NCBI GenBank assembly: GCA_021292105.1
Contig: CM037861.1
Coordinates: 53,780,920-53,844,919, forward strand
Reading direction: 5' to 3'
Source of the DNA: Anadara kagoshimensis
Lineage: Eukaryota; Mollusca; Bivalvia; Arcoida; Arcidae
Length of the DNA: 64,000 nt
The translations under genes and the position numbers were made by a program. The first letter of the stretch is position 1. Each line of letters starts with the position of its first letter. Below the pieces are notes generated by a model. The model did no database searches and was not told the DNA's origin. It saw only the letters and a list, made by a program, of their open reading frames with translations. This document shows, in pieces, positions 38,401-47,656 of the stretch.

Positions 38401-39068
38401 ACACCACTATTTGTTGAATAATAGAGGTTTTTGAGCCTATGAAAAATTATTTAACCACATCATTGTAAATCATTTTGTCATTATATTCAGTGTCTTTCCA
38501 CAGACTGAAGTTTTTAAAGTAAGTTTTGTAATATTTTAATCTGACCTCATTTTCTTGCTTTGTTTTTTGTTTTGTTATTTGTTGCATTTATTGCCAATAT
38601 TATGCAGGCGGGTGGACAGAAACTAGTTTTCCAAACACCTGCAGATATTGAACTGATATTTGGATTGTGAGTCTAGGGTCATGAGTTTCAGATCAAGTTT
38701 GAGTTTCGTTCCACTTCACTGATTTTTTTATAAAATTATGGGCTGTGGACTTAGAAAATTTCTTTAAAATAGCATTTTTTTGGTCTTTATTCTAGATGCT
38801 TGCAGATATTGAACTAATATTTGATATGTTGATCATATTGATCATCATCGTATAGAATGTGAAATTACAACTCGACTTGTGCAGCCTGATACCTGTTGAT
38901 TTTTTTAATGCATACTACTTTATTTCATAGAATTGTATTATTTAATTACATGAAATATTTATTATTTTTTTCTTGTAGTTGATGCCACGTGGAGAGAACA
39001 ACTCACCACCCAGACTAAATGATCCTGATCTGTCAACCGATTGTGGTAGAGAATACCAATGTTGCTAA
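24201..39068 (+). CDS. TNIP1-like: TNFAIP3-interacting protein (TNIP/ABIN-like), 16 coding exons, UBAN plus NZF finger
   Basis: Exons joined by GT..AG and matching phase: 24201-24330, 25120-25247, 26097-26648, 27754-27930, 28648-28688, 29306-29438, 30582-30668, 31054-31230, 32060-32206, 32662-32742, 33636-33761, 34825-34908, 35357-35538, 36766-36939, 38063-38109, 38979-39068. The total is about 784 residues once one extra base in exon 13 is discounted. The start is supported by an in-frame TGA at 24192. Residues ~15-75 and ~330-630 are charged, heptad-like coiled coil. Residues ~421-475 match the ABIN segment that begins NRQW..H and ends in a DFD..LL.AK run. Residues 552-593 hold the UBAN motif. 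A proline/glutamine-rich linker leads to an NZF finger at 714-733. Known ABIN proteins bind linear/K63 ubiquitin and the deubiquitinase A20, and restrain NF-kB and cell death in the cytoplasm; the same role here is inferred. Human TNIP1 is shorter (636 residues) and, as far as I recall, lacks an NZF. The last exon is uncertain (see 40423-40569). Confidence 0.87.
24513..24665 (+). repeat. Dispersed repeat, ACAGTCAAACCTGTC family
   Basis: TACAGTCAAACCTGTCTATA, GATCACCCAAGGGGACCAGT, TTATGGACAGGTTGCC, TTCTACTGGCCTATATAAGC. In the first coding intron of the TNIP-like gene. Confidence 0.65.
26097..26648 (+). CDS. TNIP-like exon 3: long low-complexity acidic/serine region with a possible LIR
   Basis: The largest exon (184 codons, phase 0 to 0, residues 87-270). 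It lacks coiled-coil character and is rich in Ser, Asn, Pro and Glu, so probably disordered. Residues EDNGYVHV fit the loose LC3-interacting pattern (acidic residues, then an aromatic, two residues and an aliphatic). A later exon (29306-29438) has GWEYV, which also fits. ABIN-1 is known to carry LIR motifs in its disordered N-terminal half, so the parallel is reasonable, but short motifs like these are weak evidence. Confidence 0.8.
27158..27361 (+). repeat. 39-bp minisatellite, five copies, in TNIP-like intron 3
   Basis: Five nearly identical 39-bp units. One frame stays open through them, encoding five REPTYHSASHCLG repeats. The surrounding frame (27154-27525) lacks splice signals that would join it to the neighbouring exons, so I treat it as intronic. 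Confidence 0.92.
27545..27753 (+). repeat. Three 67-68-bp tandem repeats ending at a splice acceptor
   Basis: Units begin at 27545, 27613 and 27680; each starts TTTGTAGTCACCAGAGT, then TGCTATTTGAACAGTAG and CCACATCCATCAAAT. The fourth TTTGTAG (27747-27753) is the real acceptor of exon 4. Confidence 0.9.
27961..28160. mobile_element. Palindromic MITE, best copy
   Basis: The ends ATGGGGTTCGCCGCTGTACC and GGTACGGCGGCAAACCCCAT are inverted repeats continuing into ATGTGATACC and GGTATTGATCACAT. About 200 bp, non-coding, in intron 4 of the TNIP-like gene. Relatives: 22667-22852, 28843-28985 and 50766-50961. Confidence 0.8.
28843..28985. mobile_element. Diverged copy of the palindromic MITE
   Basis: GAGGTTCGCCAGAGTGTAAC and ATGATCAATACAC mark the left end; GGAAAAGATGTTTCACACAA lies internally. 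The right end is lost. Confidence 0.4.
29118..29290 (+). repeat. Dispersed repeat, ACAGTAAAACCT family
   Basis: ACAGTAAAACCTATATATCA, AAGACCACCCATGAAACC and GGGCAGGTGGTCTTTATG. In intron 5 of the TNIP-like gene. Confidence 0.5.
29949..30130 (+). mobile_element. tRNA-derived SINE head
   Basis: An A-box-like AGTGGCCAAGTGCTTAA is followed by GGTCTCTCACCACTGTGA and CCAGTATAATGGAC. It matches the minus-strand copy at 37150-37385. In intron 6 of the TNIP-like gene. Confidence 0.55.
31054..31230 (+). CDS. TNIP-like exon 8: conserved ABIN coiled-coil segment
   Basis: Fifty-nine codons, phase 0 to 0 (residues 417-475). NRQW followed by H and later Y..EI..L, then QEDFDKILLTAKRR, aligns by eye with the human TNIP1 region NRQW.QHF...Y..KI..L and its DFDRKLLLAK. 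This is the best stretch for assigning the protein to the ABIN family rather than to optineurin or NEMO. The acceptor must be at 31053: the next AG (31060) would shift the frame. It lacks a good pyrimidine tract (TTTTAAATTAAG). Confidence 0.85.
32425..32475. repeat. (CA)n microsatellite in TNIP-like intron 9
   Basis: About 25 CA units. The open frames that cross it on both strands are low-complexity artefacts. Confidence 0.95.
33180..33600 (+). mobile_element. Dispersed repeat followed by SINE tail
   Basis: CCTGCCTTTTGGAGTAAGAG, GTCCGTCAGTCCGAAATTC and TTTCATGAAACTTGGTGTAA form one repeat. Then GGTTCTCTCTGGACACTCCA, GATATAAGTGAAAAAATC and TTGACTGGGGTATAAAACAC match the SINE tail. In intron 10 of the TNIP-like gene; the 92-codon open frame in it is not a gene. 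Confidence 0.55.
33636..33761 (+). CDS. TNIP-like exon 11: UBAN ubiquitin-binding motif
   Basis: Forty-two codons (residues 552-593), phase 0 to 0. It begins LKVFQEDFDRERNDRARAQ, matching the UBAN core shared by ABIN, NEMO and optineurin (F.EDF..ER.DR). In NEMO and ABINs these residues form the parallel coiled-coil dimer surface that grips the two halves of a linear diubiquitin. The key Asp-Phe, Glu-Arg and Asp-Arg pairs are all present, so binding should be intact. The next exon (34825-34908) continues the coiled coil. Confidence 0.9.
35357..35538 (+). CDS. TNIP-like exon 13: coiled-coil end and proline-rich linker, with an internal +1 frameshift
   Basis: Entering in phase 0 from exon 12, the exon reads LRQEREANARP and would then stop at a TAA around 35441. 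One base over, from the ATG at 35391, it reads open to the donor at 35539 (MQYQPQLQYPGAAAMGYN and onward). That second frame leaves the exon in phase 1, exactly what exon 14 needs. Dropping one C from the CCC run at about 35387-35389 restores everything. The Pro/Tyr/Gln-rich text resembles the region after UBAN in human TNIP1 (YPYAYPPMP). No alternative AG near 35357 fixes the phase; AGs at 35402, 35408 and 35414 would, but have poor acceptor context. The cause may be an assembly indel or a true disrupted allele. Confidence 0.75.
36037..36165 (-). mobile_element. Penelope-like 3' tail, antisense in TNIP-like intron 13
   Basis: Read on the minus strand: GAAGCTAGCTAAACAAGAGG, GTGCTTACCCTTCCAAAGCA, CCCAACCTCAC, then TTGCTTTAGGGTTGTGATT. 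Truncated at both sides. Confidence 0.65.
36766..36939 (+). CDS. TNIP-like exon 14: RanBP2-type/NZF zinc finger
   Basis: Residues 682-739, phase 1 to 1. W714, C716, C719, N723, C730 and C733 satisfy the RanBP2/NZF spacing W-x-C-x2-C-x3-N-x6-C-x2-C exactly. A Thr-Tyr pair follows the second cysteine, at the site where ubiquitin-binding NZFs (TAB2, HOIL-1L, NPL4) have Thr-Phe/Tyr; this predicts ubiquitin rather than RNA binding. The finger most resembles that of HOIL-1L, where C-T-F also precedes N.PTR. The exon is symmetric (1-1), so it could have been gained by exon shuffling. Confidence 0.9.
37150..37385 (-). mobile_element. tRNA-derived SINE, minus orientation
   Basis: On the minus strand GGTCTCTCACCATTGTGAGT then TCGAGTGCC (B-box-like GAGTTCGAGTGCC), followed by GGTATTAGTATAATGGAC. 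Shares its order with 29949-30130. In intron 14 of the TNIP-like gene. Confidence 0.55.
38604..38670 (+). other. Possible alternative C-terminal exon of the TNIP-like gene
   Basis: After an acceptor-like ATTATGCAG, phase 0 reads AGGQKLVFQTPADIELIFGL and then TGA. The words GCAGATATTGAACTRATATTTG recur at about 38801-38822, so this may be a small local duplication rather than a used exon. Confidence 0.2.
38979..39068 (+). CDS. TNIP-like candidate last exon (short form)
   Basis: The acceptor TTTTTCTTGTAG ends at 38978. Entered in phase 0 from 38109, it gives LMPRGENNSPPRLNDPDLST and then a TAA at 39066-39068. An internal donor (G|GTAGAG, exon end 39045, phase 1) allows splicing on to 40423, giving a different C-terminus. 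No domain is recognised in either version. Confidence 0.55.
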   Translation: MMPRGENNSPPRLNDPDLSTDCGREYQCC

Positions 39069-39574
39069 AGTACTCTTTAGATTGTAATTATCAATTTATC
39101 TAATCTTTCTATGTGCTGCTGAGAAATTTTCTCGTCTCCATCAAATGATACAATGCTTCTTCTTGCATGTTTGTCCAGTGCTCTACAAATCAAGCATAAC
39201 CTTAAGCATAACCACAATTCCTTCACAACTGGCAGAAGTAGCACCATGTCCCTAATGGTACCATAAGATGTGTATGTCAAAACATTGGTTATTTGACTAT
39301 GCAGGATAATGTCAATTTTTATAGTTTTTGTGGATACCCTGTACCAAAAATTTACATGTCAATAAAAAAGTATATAGTACAAATTCCCCTTCAATAGAAA
39401 TCCATACCAAGAACTTACCACTCATAAAAAATAGGACACCACGAAAGTAAATTATTTCAAAGTAATGAAAATGATTGTTACAATTTAATTTGTAAAATTT
39501 AAAGCAATGCAGTATATCCATATCTGAAGAAAAAACATTCCTTTGGAAAATAACTGAAAGCTATAATCAAATCA

Positions 39575-39692
39575 AACATACTTATCCATGTCCGAATCAC
39601 AATCCAGAAGCAAAGTAAAAACTTTGGAACTAACAAGTCAGATTAGACATGTGAACTTCACCAGAGAAGTGAGGCCGAGTGCTCAGGCAAGT
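39575..39692 (-). mobile_element. Penelope-like 3' tail, antisense
   Basis: On the minus strand GCCTCACTTCTCTGGTGAAG, TTCACATGTCTAATC, TTTTTACTTTGCTTCTGG and ATTGTGATTCGGACATGG match the 18.4-kb tail. Confidence 0.75.
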
Positions 39693-39956
39693 TCTATGAT
39701 CTCTAACAATAAGCAAATCCACATGTATCTCAAAGTATTTTTATTTTCATTGGAAAAATCCTAAATATTACAAGAAATGCGTTTTGCATTTGTATTTATT
39801 AGCTGTGGATTGTTACTAAAATGAATATTTTAATAAAGTTATGAACAAATTTTGGCATTGCTCATATCATTAACCGTCTAGGCAGTTTCTGCAAGAGTTT
39901 TGTAATGTAATGATCTGCTTACTACTATATGTCAAATTTTATTACCACTTCAGTAT

Positions 39957-40230
39957 CTAAGATGAGAGTGCTTGCTCCTTAAGTGGGAGGTTGTGGGTTC
40001 GAACCTGGACTGGGTCTGATCCAAGACTTGAAAGTGGGTAGTGACTGTTCTTTCGCCAACCTATCGGCATTACGAAATGAAAGTCACAGTTATAAAGAAC
40101 CCTGCTATATAATGCTATCAGCGCAATGCATAGACAAAATGTCTGCACCTTTGCCTATAGCTGGTGACATCTCGATATAAGTGAAATATTCTTGATTGGG
40201 ACATTCAACACCATTACTCAACTCGACTCA
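39957..40230 (+). mobile_element. tRNA-derived SINE, most complete copy
   Basis: It has a B-box GGTTCGAACCTGG, a middle region with TCACAGTTATAAAGAACCC, and the tail GACATCTCGATATAAGTGAA, ATATTCTTGATTGGGACA, CACCATTACTCAACTC. About 270 bp. Between the two candidate last exons of the TNIP-like gene. Confidence 0.65.
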
Positions 40231-40422
40231 AATTTTAATTTTTGCTAACTTAAATTAAAAAAATAATGGCTATTGTTAAAAAATGCTCATTCACATAAAT
40301 ATATATTAGTATACAAAATGCACGTAGAGAGCCTTTCATAACTCTTACAACAATAAGACAAAACAAGTTTTGATGAAATTATTTTATTGCATACTTCATA
40401 TACAATTTTATTTCCTTTTTAG

Positions 40423-40569
40423 AATCTAAAGAAGAAATCTTTGCAACAACACAAAATGTCTGCAGCCAGGTTTCTTCGGGATTTTGACGATATGAACTCT
40501 ATCAAAGATAGCATGTTTCGTTTATTTCGAGTTATCCCAGAAGGTTCCAAATATGAATTCAAGTTTTAA
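40423..40569 (+). CDS. TNIP-like alternative terminal exon, open in two frames
   Basis: A strong acceptor (TTTCCTTTTTAG) ends at 40422. Joined in phase 0 (from 38109) it encodes 48 residues from NLKKKSLQQHK to YEFKF and stops at 40567-40569. Joined in phase 1 (from 39045) it encodes ESKEEIFATTQNVCSQVSS plus two residues and stops at about 40490. The exon is followed by AT-rich 3' UTR-like sequence. I cannot tell which frame is used; both joins obey splice rules. Confidence 0.5.
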   Translation, partial: NLKKKSLQQHKMSAARFLRDFDDMNSIKDSMFRLFRVIPEGSKYEFKF

Positions 40570-42329
40570 AGAGGAACAATATAGATTAGCTTTTCCATTT
40601 TACCACATTTCTGAAGAAAGGAAAATGTTATCCTTTATGGAAAAGTTTCCATTTGCTTAATTTTAAAACAATAATGTTGTAAATTATTTTTGTTAGTTTT
40701 GTTATTTGCATTGTATTTACCAATTTGCAGTGTTATAAATATATCATGGTTCCACATTACAATTTTTCTTTTACTTTCTGTTATGTATTTTGACAATAAT
40801 CTACAATGTACATTTTACTAGAAATGGGAAGATAAGTGATTTTTTATATTTTGTGAAATTGATGAATTTGTAGAACCATGTAGTAAGTCCGAAGTAAGTA
40901 CTTCTTCTTGATATACTTATATATTTTTTTTTTAAATGTGGAACAACAACAAAAAAAAAAAAAAAAACAAACAAACACAAATCGTTTTTTGTTTTACTCA
41001 AAAAGATTCAATCCACAATGCAAGTAATAAATCTTGCAAAAACTTTGAAAACTTTAATCTATTTTAGTATTATATATATTAAATATTTTCATTAAAACTC
41101 GCATTGTAATTTCCAATGTTTTTATAGTTAACTTTATCACTACTCTTAAAAAATTCTAAACATACACTTACCTTAAAAACATTCTCACCTATTTTAGTGT
41201 CACCTGTCTATGATTTATATTGAACATTGTCACTAAATCTTAAATTGTAATTTCTACTGTTTTTATAGTTGTAAACATTGTTATAACTCTATGAATTGTA
41301 ATCAGAATTTTGTTCACTGAATGTCAATTTTAATTAATCAATTCGAATATAAATTGGTATATTGTGTCTAATAACACTGACATATTTCTTCACTTTTTGT
41401 AATTACATGTATATGTAATTGTTATTATAATATCTGACAATGTTGTATTTGGAGAGTCCGACAAGTTTTCCATTTCAACAGAAATTTACAGAGGTTAAAG
41501 GATATTTTATTTGAATTAGGATGAGTATTTAAAATATATAAGCTTGGTTAACGTTTGCATCCAGTGCGATGAAATGTACAACAACCAGTTACTGGGTTAC
41601 AGCGGGTTAAATTTCAAATATTGGACATGTATATATGGGAGAAGACCAGGTTGGTAAAGGATAAATTTGGTAATTTTTTTGAGTAGACAATGGAACAGTT
41701 GACAACAAGAAGTATATAATGGTTTAGGCTAAATGTTAAGTTGATACAATGTGATTGATTATGATTCACCACCACCACCACCACCACCACCACCATTATG
41801 ACGATGATTACCACACTACCACCACATAATGACAATGAAGAATAAAGTTTAATGGTGTTTTCTTATGTATATGTACTATGTGACATCCAAATATATGTTA
41901 GGAACGTTTGTTTTTGTTGGTTAAGGAATAAAATGGTTTTTTTTACTAATAATAATAATAATAATAATGAGTATTTTATTATAGTGTCACAAGTCATATA
42001 AACATAAAATAAATACAGTGTGTACAATCAGTATAAATATGACATCCAGCCTTAAGAGACTTATGAGACACTTTTGAATATATATACACGTGTTAAGACA
42101 TATTTACACCTGTTAAATGTCAAGATATATACATGTGATAAGATAATTTAATACTGATATAAAAATTATAAAAATCTTTTCTACGCTGAAACATGCATAA
42201 AAGAGTTTTGCTAAGTTTTAAAAGCAAGTTCATTACACGACATTAAAAAAGTAAGTTTTTCATAGCTATCTAAAAACAAAAAACCGTTAAAAATATTCTG
42301 TGCAGAGTTAAAAAGATCAATCGCAAATC
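40570..42329. other. 3' flank of the TNIP-like gene; microsatellites
   Basis: Probably begins with 3' UTR; ATAAA-type words are too common here to choose a poly-A site. Then (ACC)n at 41766-41795 and (AAT)n at about 41947-41969. No coding exon seen. Confidence 0.45.
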
Positions 42330-43080
42330 GTTATAAAAAATACAATCTATTAAAAATGTGTTTCGTCTTCAACTTTACTAGCAGTACAAAATTTACAAAT
42401 CCTTTCATTTAATGGGGTTTTAGGCCTGCTATATCGTCCGGTTTCAACATGTAAGGGCAGACAACCGCTTCTGAATTTTGCTAAACAGACCGATAAAATT
42501 TAGGTATATTATTAGACACATAAAATTCGGTAAAAATATCACATTTAAAAAGTCTATAAGTTCTCAATTTGTTACCATTTTCGTTGTTCCTATCATTCCA
42601 TAATTGTTGGTACCAATGTTCCCTATCACAGTTCAAAACGTTTACTTTACTAAAATCTAAATAAATTTGATAGAGTTAAAAGATGTACAATGATTAAAAA
42701 TATCATATAAATCCATATCTTCTAAAGTTTTTTAACATTAAATCCCACGATCGTTTATTTTTAACACTCCAATTGTGAATTCGTTTAGGAAGTCTGTCCT
42801 CTGGCATGACTTTTAATTTAAGCCAGTAACGGAATATGTCGATTGTCTGACGTGATTTACAACTCATCCAACTAGGTCGCCCCTAGTTGCGATGTTTGAT
42901 GCCGTTTTACCGACACCCAGGAAAAGACGAGCGGCTCTGTTCTGTATTGTTTCAATTTTATTGCGCACAGCAAGTCCCCAAATTGGGGAACCATAAAACA
43001 TAACAGGTTCAACAATAGCAGAGTAAAGCTGAGTGTAAACATCGAACGACATATCACCAGCGTTATAAAACTTTGTGATT
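42330..43080 (-). pseudogene. LINE ORF2 C-terminal remnant
   Basis: Minus strand from 43052: YTQLYSAIVEPVMFYGSPIW, GLAVRNKIETIQNRAARLFL and GVGKTASNIATRGDL, the usual block after the RT catalytic core in Jockey-like non-LTR elements. After a frameshift near 42870 other frames read SRQTIDIFRYWLKLKVMPED, YRSVLQNSEAVVCPYMLKPD and related text down to about 42340. The several frame breaks mean it is inactive. The catalytic core itself is missing. Confidence 0.75.
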
Positions 43081-43099
43081 TACTTTATACTGTAACAAT

Positions 43100-44480
43100 A
43101 AAGTTTAAATAGTGTTGACTATCATAAAAAATGGAAGTTCATTCATAAACCAGGTAGTGCCCATCTTTGTGCAGAATTTTTTTTTCTGATGGGTATGTAT
43201 TATCGTTTTTTTACATTTTCCTGTAAAAATGGCTAAAACAGGAAGATGGAAAAATGTTTTTTCATACCAATCAGCTTTGAAAATATATTGCACAACTTTA
43301 AGAAATTACTGTTTTGTTACATGAATGAACTTATTGCAGTTTTGTAAAGATAACTATAATATGAATTAAATGAAATTCATTCCTGTATGTACCAGATGAT
43401 TGTTTTGTTTGTATGAAGATTTTATTTCAGAATTTTGATTCAGTTTAGAAAATGACTAAACCATAAGGGAACTAAAAATATTTCAATATCAAATGTAAAC
43501 AGACATGTACCACCCAGTAATGTTACAACGATCTTTAAAGATGATTATAATAAAATCAAATGAGAACCATTCCTGTATTTACTAAATAATTACCATGTGT
43601 GTTTGAAGATTTTATTTCATTGATTATGGAATTCTATTTTTTAACATTTTCTTGGAAAAATTAAATAAATACAGGAAAGTGAAAAAATGTTTTCCTATCC
43701 AATAGAAAAATATATCTTCACATACATATTGTGGTCATTTGAGGTACAAGAATGGAGGGACTCTTTTTACTTCAGAAAATGACTGAATCGCAAGACAAAT
43801 GGTGGTTAGGTGTCGGTTTCAAAATGTAGATCTATGTGGTTTTGAAATGCAAGACATAGTTTAAGTGTATCAACTACATTAATTTTAGCTTGTCAGTGTT
43901 ATTGTTAACATTTATATGAATATATATATTGTATTAATGGTTTTGGACATGGATTTTTTTAGATATATTTCACATTATTTTTGGTCATAATGCTTGGATA
44001 TTTAACCCCTATAACCACATCCGTTTTTCAATTAATTTATATCCAGTCAACCTCATAATTAATACCTTAAAGAATTGTTACAATTTGTACAAAATACATC
44101 AGTGAACCTCAAGTATTCTTATTTTCTTGAAGTAATTTCAAAAACTTTATTTCGAATTTTGTCATAATGTTATAAGGATTAATCTCTGTGGGTATAAAAT
44201 TTTATTTAAATTGGTGTTATTAACAGAACTTCTAATACAGGGATGGGAAAATAAGTTGAATCCAACTTGGTCTCTGAATTGTTTTGAAATGATTTCAATT
44301 TTATTTCTGATGTTGTAATCTGATTCATCTTTGTGTGGGTAAAATATTATTTTTTGTATTAAACACATTTTGGAGGACATCAAATACAATTAGAAATTAA
44401 CATAAACCCAAATACAGGACATTAAAATAATTGGATTCAACTTGTTCTCAATTGTATTAAACTACATGTTTTATTAATTA
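43100..44480. repeat. Diverged tandem repeats of about 150-200 bp
   Basis: Recurring blocks: ATTCATTCCTGTATGTACCA (about 43377) with CCATTCCTGTATTTACTAAA (about 43568); GAAGATTTTATTTCA twice (about 43415 and 43605); GTGTGGGTAAAATAT with CTGTGGGTATAAAATTT; and GAATCCAACTTGGTCTCTGA with GATTCAACTTGTTCTCA. Spacing is irregular and the copies are heavily diverged. Non-coding. Confidence 0.5.
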
Positions 44481-46199
44481 TTCTATTTTGAAATATGTAT
44501 TTTGATGGAAAGTAAACTTTATAAATCATTCATTTATTTCCATTAAAAATAATTGTGTTTTTTCCATTTTAGCTGTTTTTGTTTTTCAGTTTTTTCTTCT
44601 TTATATACATGTCCATGCTATTTTCCAGATACCTGTCGGCTTTTTTAACATTTATATTTTGAAAACGTTTGGATATGGATGGCTCGAAAATGATGTCATT
44701 TGTATGTATTTTGCTTCAAACAATTGAAATGCGGGGAAGTTTTTACACAAATGAAAAAAAGAGTGGGATTACTCTTTACAGTTTAGACCCAGCACGATAA
44801 AAATACTCACCTTTCCGTAAGTTTTTATGCTCTAATCTTTTAATGTACTATATGTTAATAATGATGTAAAGAAAAACAGAAGAAAAACTGCAGCATCTAT
44901 TGCATCCACCATCGATTGGATGCAATGCTAGTGATCCAAAGACACTTTTAAACAATTTTCTGTTTTATATGTTTCAACCATAAGGTTAAATGGATATTTT
45001 AAAGATGGCCCTTATATAGAAAACTTACACAAAAACAAACTGAAAACTTTAAAAATTCATTATTGGTATTTAGTTTTTTAAATTAACTCAGTAATTTGTC
45101 AGCCTACTTTGACATAGTTTTAATCTTTCTCTCTCACTTGTGTAAATACTTCTCAGAATGCTAAATAAACATTTCGAAAAAAGCATTCAGATGTCTGAAA
45201 GCGATGATTCATATTTTTTTGTCATAAATATTATGCATACATTAGTATACTAGTGTGTTATATCAAGAAAATGTATTTTAATTTGAATGTAAACTATTTG
45301 TTTTCTTTGTTGTTGCTTAATTTACTTAAAGTTTTTAATCATCCTATTTAATAAATATCTAAATTTGATAAATATCTAAATGTCAAATGATGCTTGTCTG
45401 TCTGTCTGCCATGGCAGACTGCATGCACAGCATTTTTAAGTTGTAAAAAAATATCGAAAAAGATTGAGTTATTATTTTCAAATTCTTGTAAACAGGCAAA
45501 CGTTTATTTAGCATATATAAAACAATGGGAATTGATTGTTAAATGTTGCCTCCTGCATCCATTAGTGCATATTTATCACATTTTACACTTTTCAATGGGA
45601 TTGAATTATTAGTTTGCTTTTTTTTTGTCTTTTCTGAAACATTGTAAATATATTTTTATTAATAAACACTGTATGTTACTTCAGCTAATTAAAATTGGGC
45701 CTATACATGAGAAATGTCATCTTGGATCAACATGGCTGATCATATTTTGCTGAAAAGTCTTATTGATGTACAAATCGGTCTGAATTAAAAGTTATTCTTA
45801 ACAGCCGGAAAATTTAGTTTTGGAGAAAAATAATGTATGTGAAAACATAACATTATTAGTAAAAAGTCTGTCAAAAGTCCATAAAGTCCTTTTCCTTGAC
45901 AAAAACATTTTTTCCCACAGTGGTTTTGCAGTGATTGTTGTTGAGGTGAAGTGAATTTATATTTTATGTTTTGTTCCTTCATCATCAGGTCAATATGATA
46001 CAAATTTGTCAAATAATTGGCATTACAAAACTTACTGATTAATAATATGAAAATTTTATTGATTGATTGATTTGATCCACATTTGTATAATTTGAGTATA
46101 ATTTGTTCTATCTCTGAAAATTTCTTATGTAATATAGTGTTGTAGCATATTGTATTTTGTTTTCAATAAATGGTTATATTGCAAGCCTATGCTTATTGC
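44481..46199. other. AT-rich intergenic stretch
   Basis: Nothing recognised. Confidence 0.5.
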
Positions 46200-46200
46200 C

Positions 46201-46231
<31 letters not shown>

Positions 46232-46375
46232 AAAAGTATGACATATTTGTATCCAGCACTACCCTGGTTTGGACGTCACATTGTCCATGTTCCTTAACTC
46301 TTAATTTTGATAACAACATGTGGGGGTGTAGCTTGCTAAACAGAAGTCTGCTTACCCTGGGGGCACCCGGGATCG
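46200..46375 (+). mobile_element. Penelope-like 3' fragment preceded by poly-C/poly-A
   Basis: About 22 C then 13 A, followed by sequence aligning to 18240-18372: TTTGTATCCAGCACTACCCT, GACGTCACATTGTCCATG, GGGGGTGTAGCTTGCTAAAC and CTGGGGGCACCCGG. It includes the very end of the RT coding part. Confidence 0.65.
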
Positions 46376-46966
46376 TTAACAACATGGTTAGCATCTAAAG
46401 TAAGAAAAGGCAAATAACTTTTGCAAAAAATATGGAAAAAATGATGAACACGACAGAGATCGCTATATTTGATAAGAAGGTTTAGCACCAAAGGGTACCC
46501 ATGCTGACATTTAACACACTAGGTTATACGCCTTCAGTAAAAAGTGTACGGAATTAAAACACGCAGACAGAGCTCTGAGGATGGTCCCGTCGAGGAAAAT
46601 ATGTAAATGTTGAAACCCAAGAATGGCCAATAAAGTACATGGCAACATACAGCGAGATACAGAACATATATTTCTATGAATGAAATGTGGCTGTATCATT
46701 TCACTCCGCAGGACAAACAAGTCTAAACAGAAACAGTCCCTGGTTCAAACCCATCAAAGAAGGCAAAGACTTTCCACCAGAAGGAAATATTATGACCTCG
46801 GTTCTGGAATGCTAATGGTATATCTCTAATCAAATAATCAATGCAACACAGTTACGAGTAAATATTCAATAAAAACATCGGAAAAAGTGTGTTGTTCCAC
46901 CAATCAATATCCTAGTTCGCAAATCATATTTTAGTCTTTTAAAGTTTGAAATAATGTGCATATATA

Positions 46967-47656
46967 CAGGTCCGTCCAGAAAGTTTGGAGCACCCTTATA
47001 TTACCCTTGTAAAACGACAGTTTTGGCGGTTTTAGTATTTGAAGTTTGTTATCTTATACTTGTTGAAGGACATTACTTATATACTTCATAGATTTTTTTT
47101 TTCAAATGGCATAATTGATAAGAGGTTAAATTTCAGTTTTAGTGAGCTGAAAAAACTTAAACTGAACTTCATGTAATTACCAAGCACGTTCGAACTCAAG
47201 CATACACTTTTATCAGTTACAATCTATTCTGTATCAAAAATGCTAAAATATGCAGAAATAGGGTAACATTGGATTTTTGATGAGTGTATTTAGCGATTAT
47301 TTATTTTTCGTATAACGTCCATTTCCTTCTGCAAAAAGATGTTTTATAGTAAACGTAGAAAAAATTATTTATGTTTTGGAACAAAAGCTTTGTTCTCAGT
47401 GTCTGAAATCATTTTTTGCCAAAGGACAGCCGTTTTTTGTCTGAAATGAGCGTGTCTTTTGCAATTGTATTGCATCATATGTACATCTGCTATATCTAGT
47501 GGTATGTCACATGTAAGAAACTAATAAACAAATCATTGATAACACATGTCAATTTTTATCACAGCAAACACACTCGTGCCTAGCTATGAACCATTTTTAT
47601 AGATTATTTTGTTTGTTTTTGATTATGGGGTGCTCCAAACTTTCTGGACGAACCTG
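46967..47656. mobile_element. 690-bp inverted-repeat DNA element, non-autonomous
   Basis: The left end CAGGTCCGTCCAGAAAGTTT then GGAGCACCC is mirrored by GGGTGCTCC then AAACTTTCTGGACGAACCTG at the right: a 29-bp terminal inverted repeat with one mismatch. No open frame long enough for a transposase. Ends of this type occur in Tc1/mariner-related elements, but no clear TA duplication is visible. Confidence 0.8.

Noticed and set aside
39990-40030. A tRNA gene at the GGTTCGAACC word
   Set aside because: No acceptor stem or full cloverleaf; the box belongs to a SINE.
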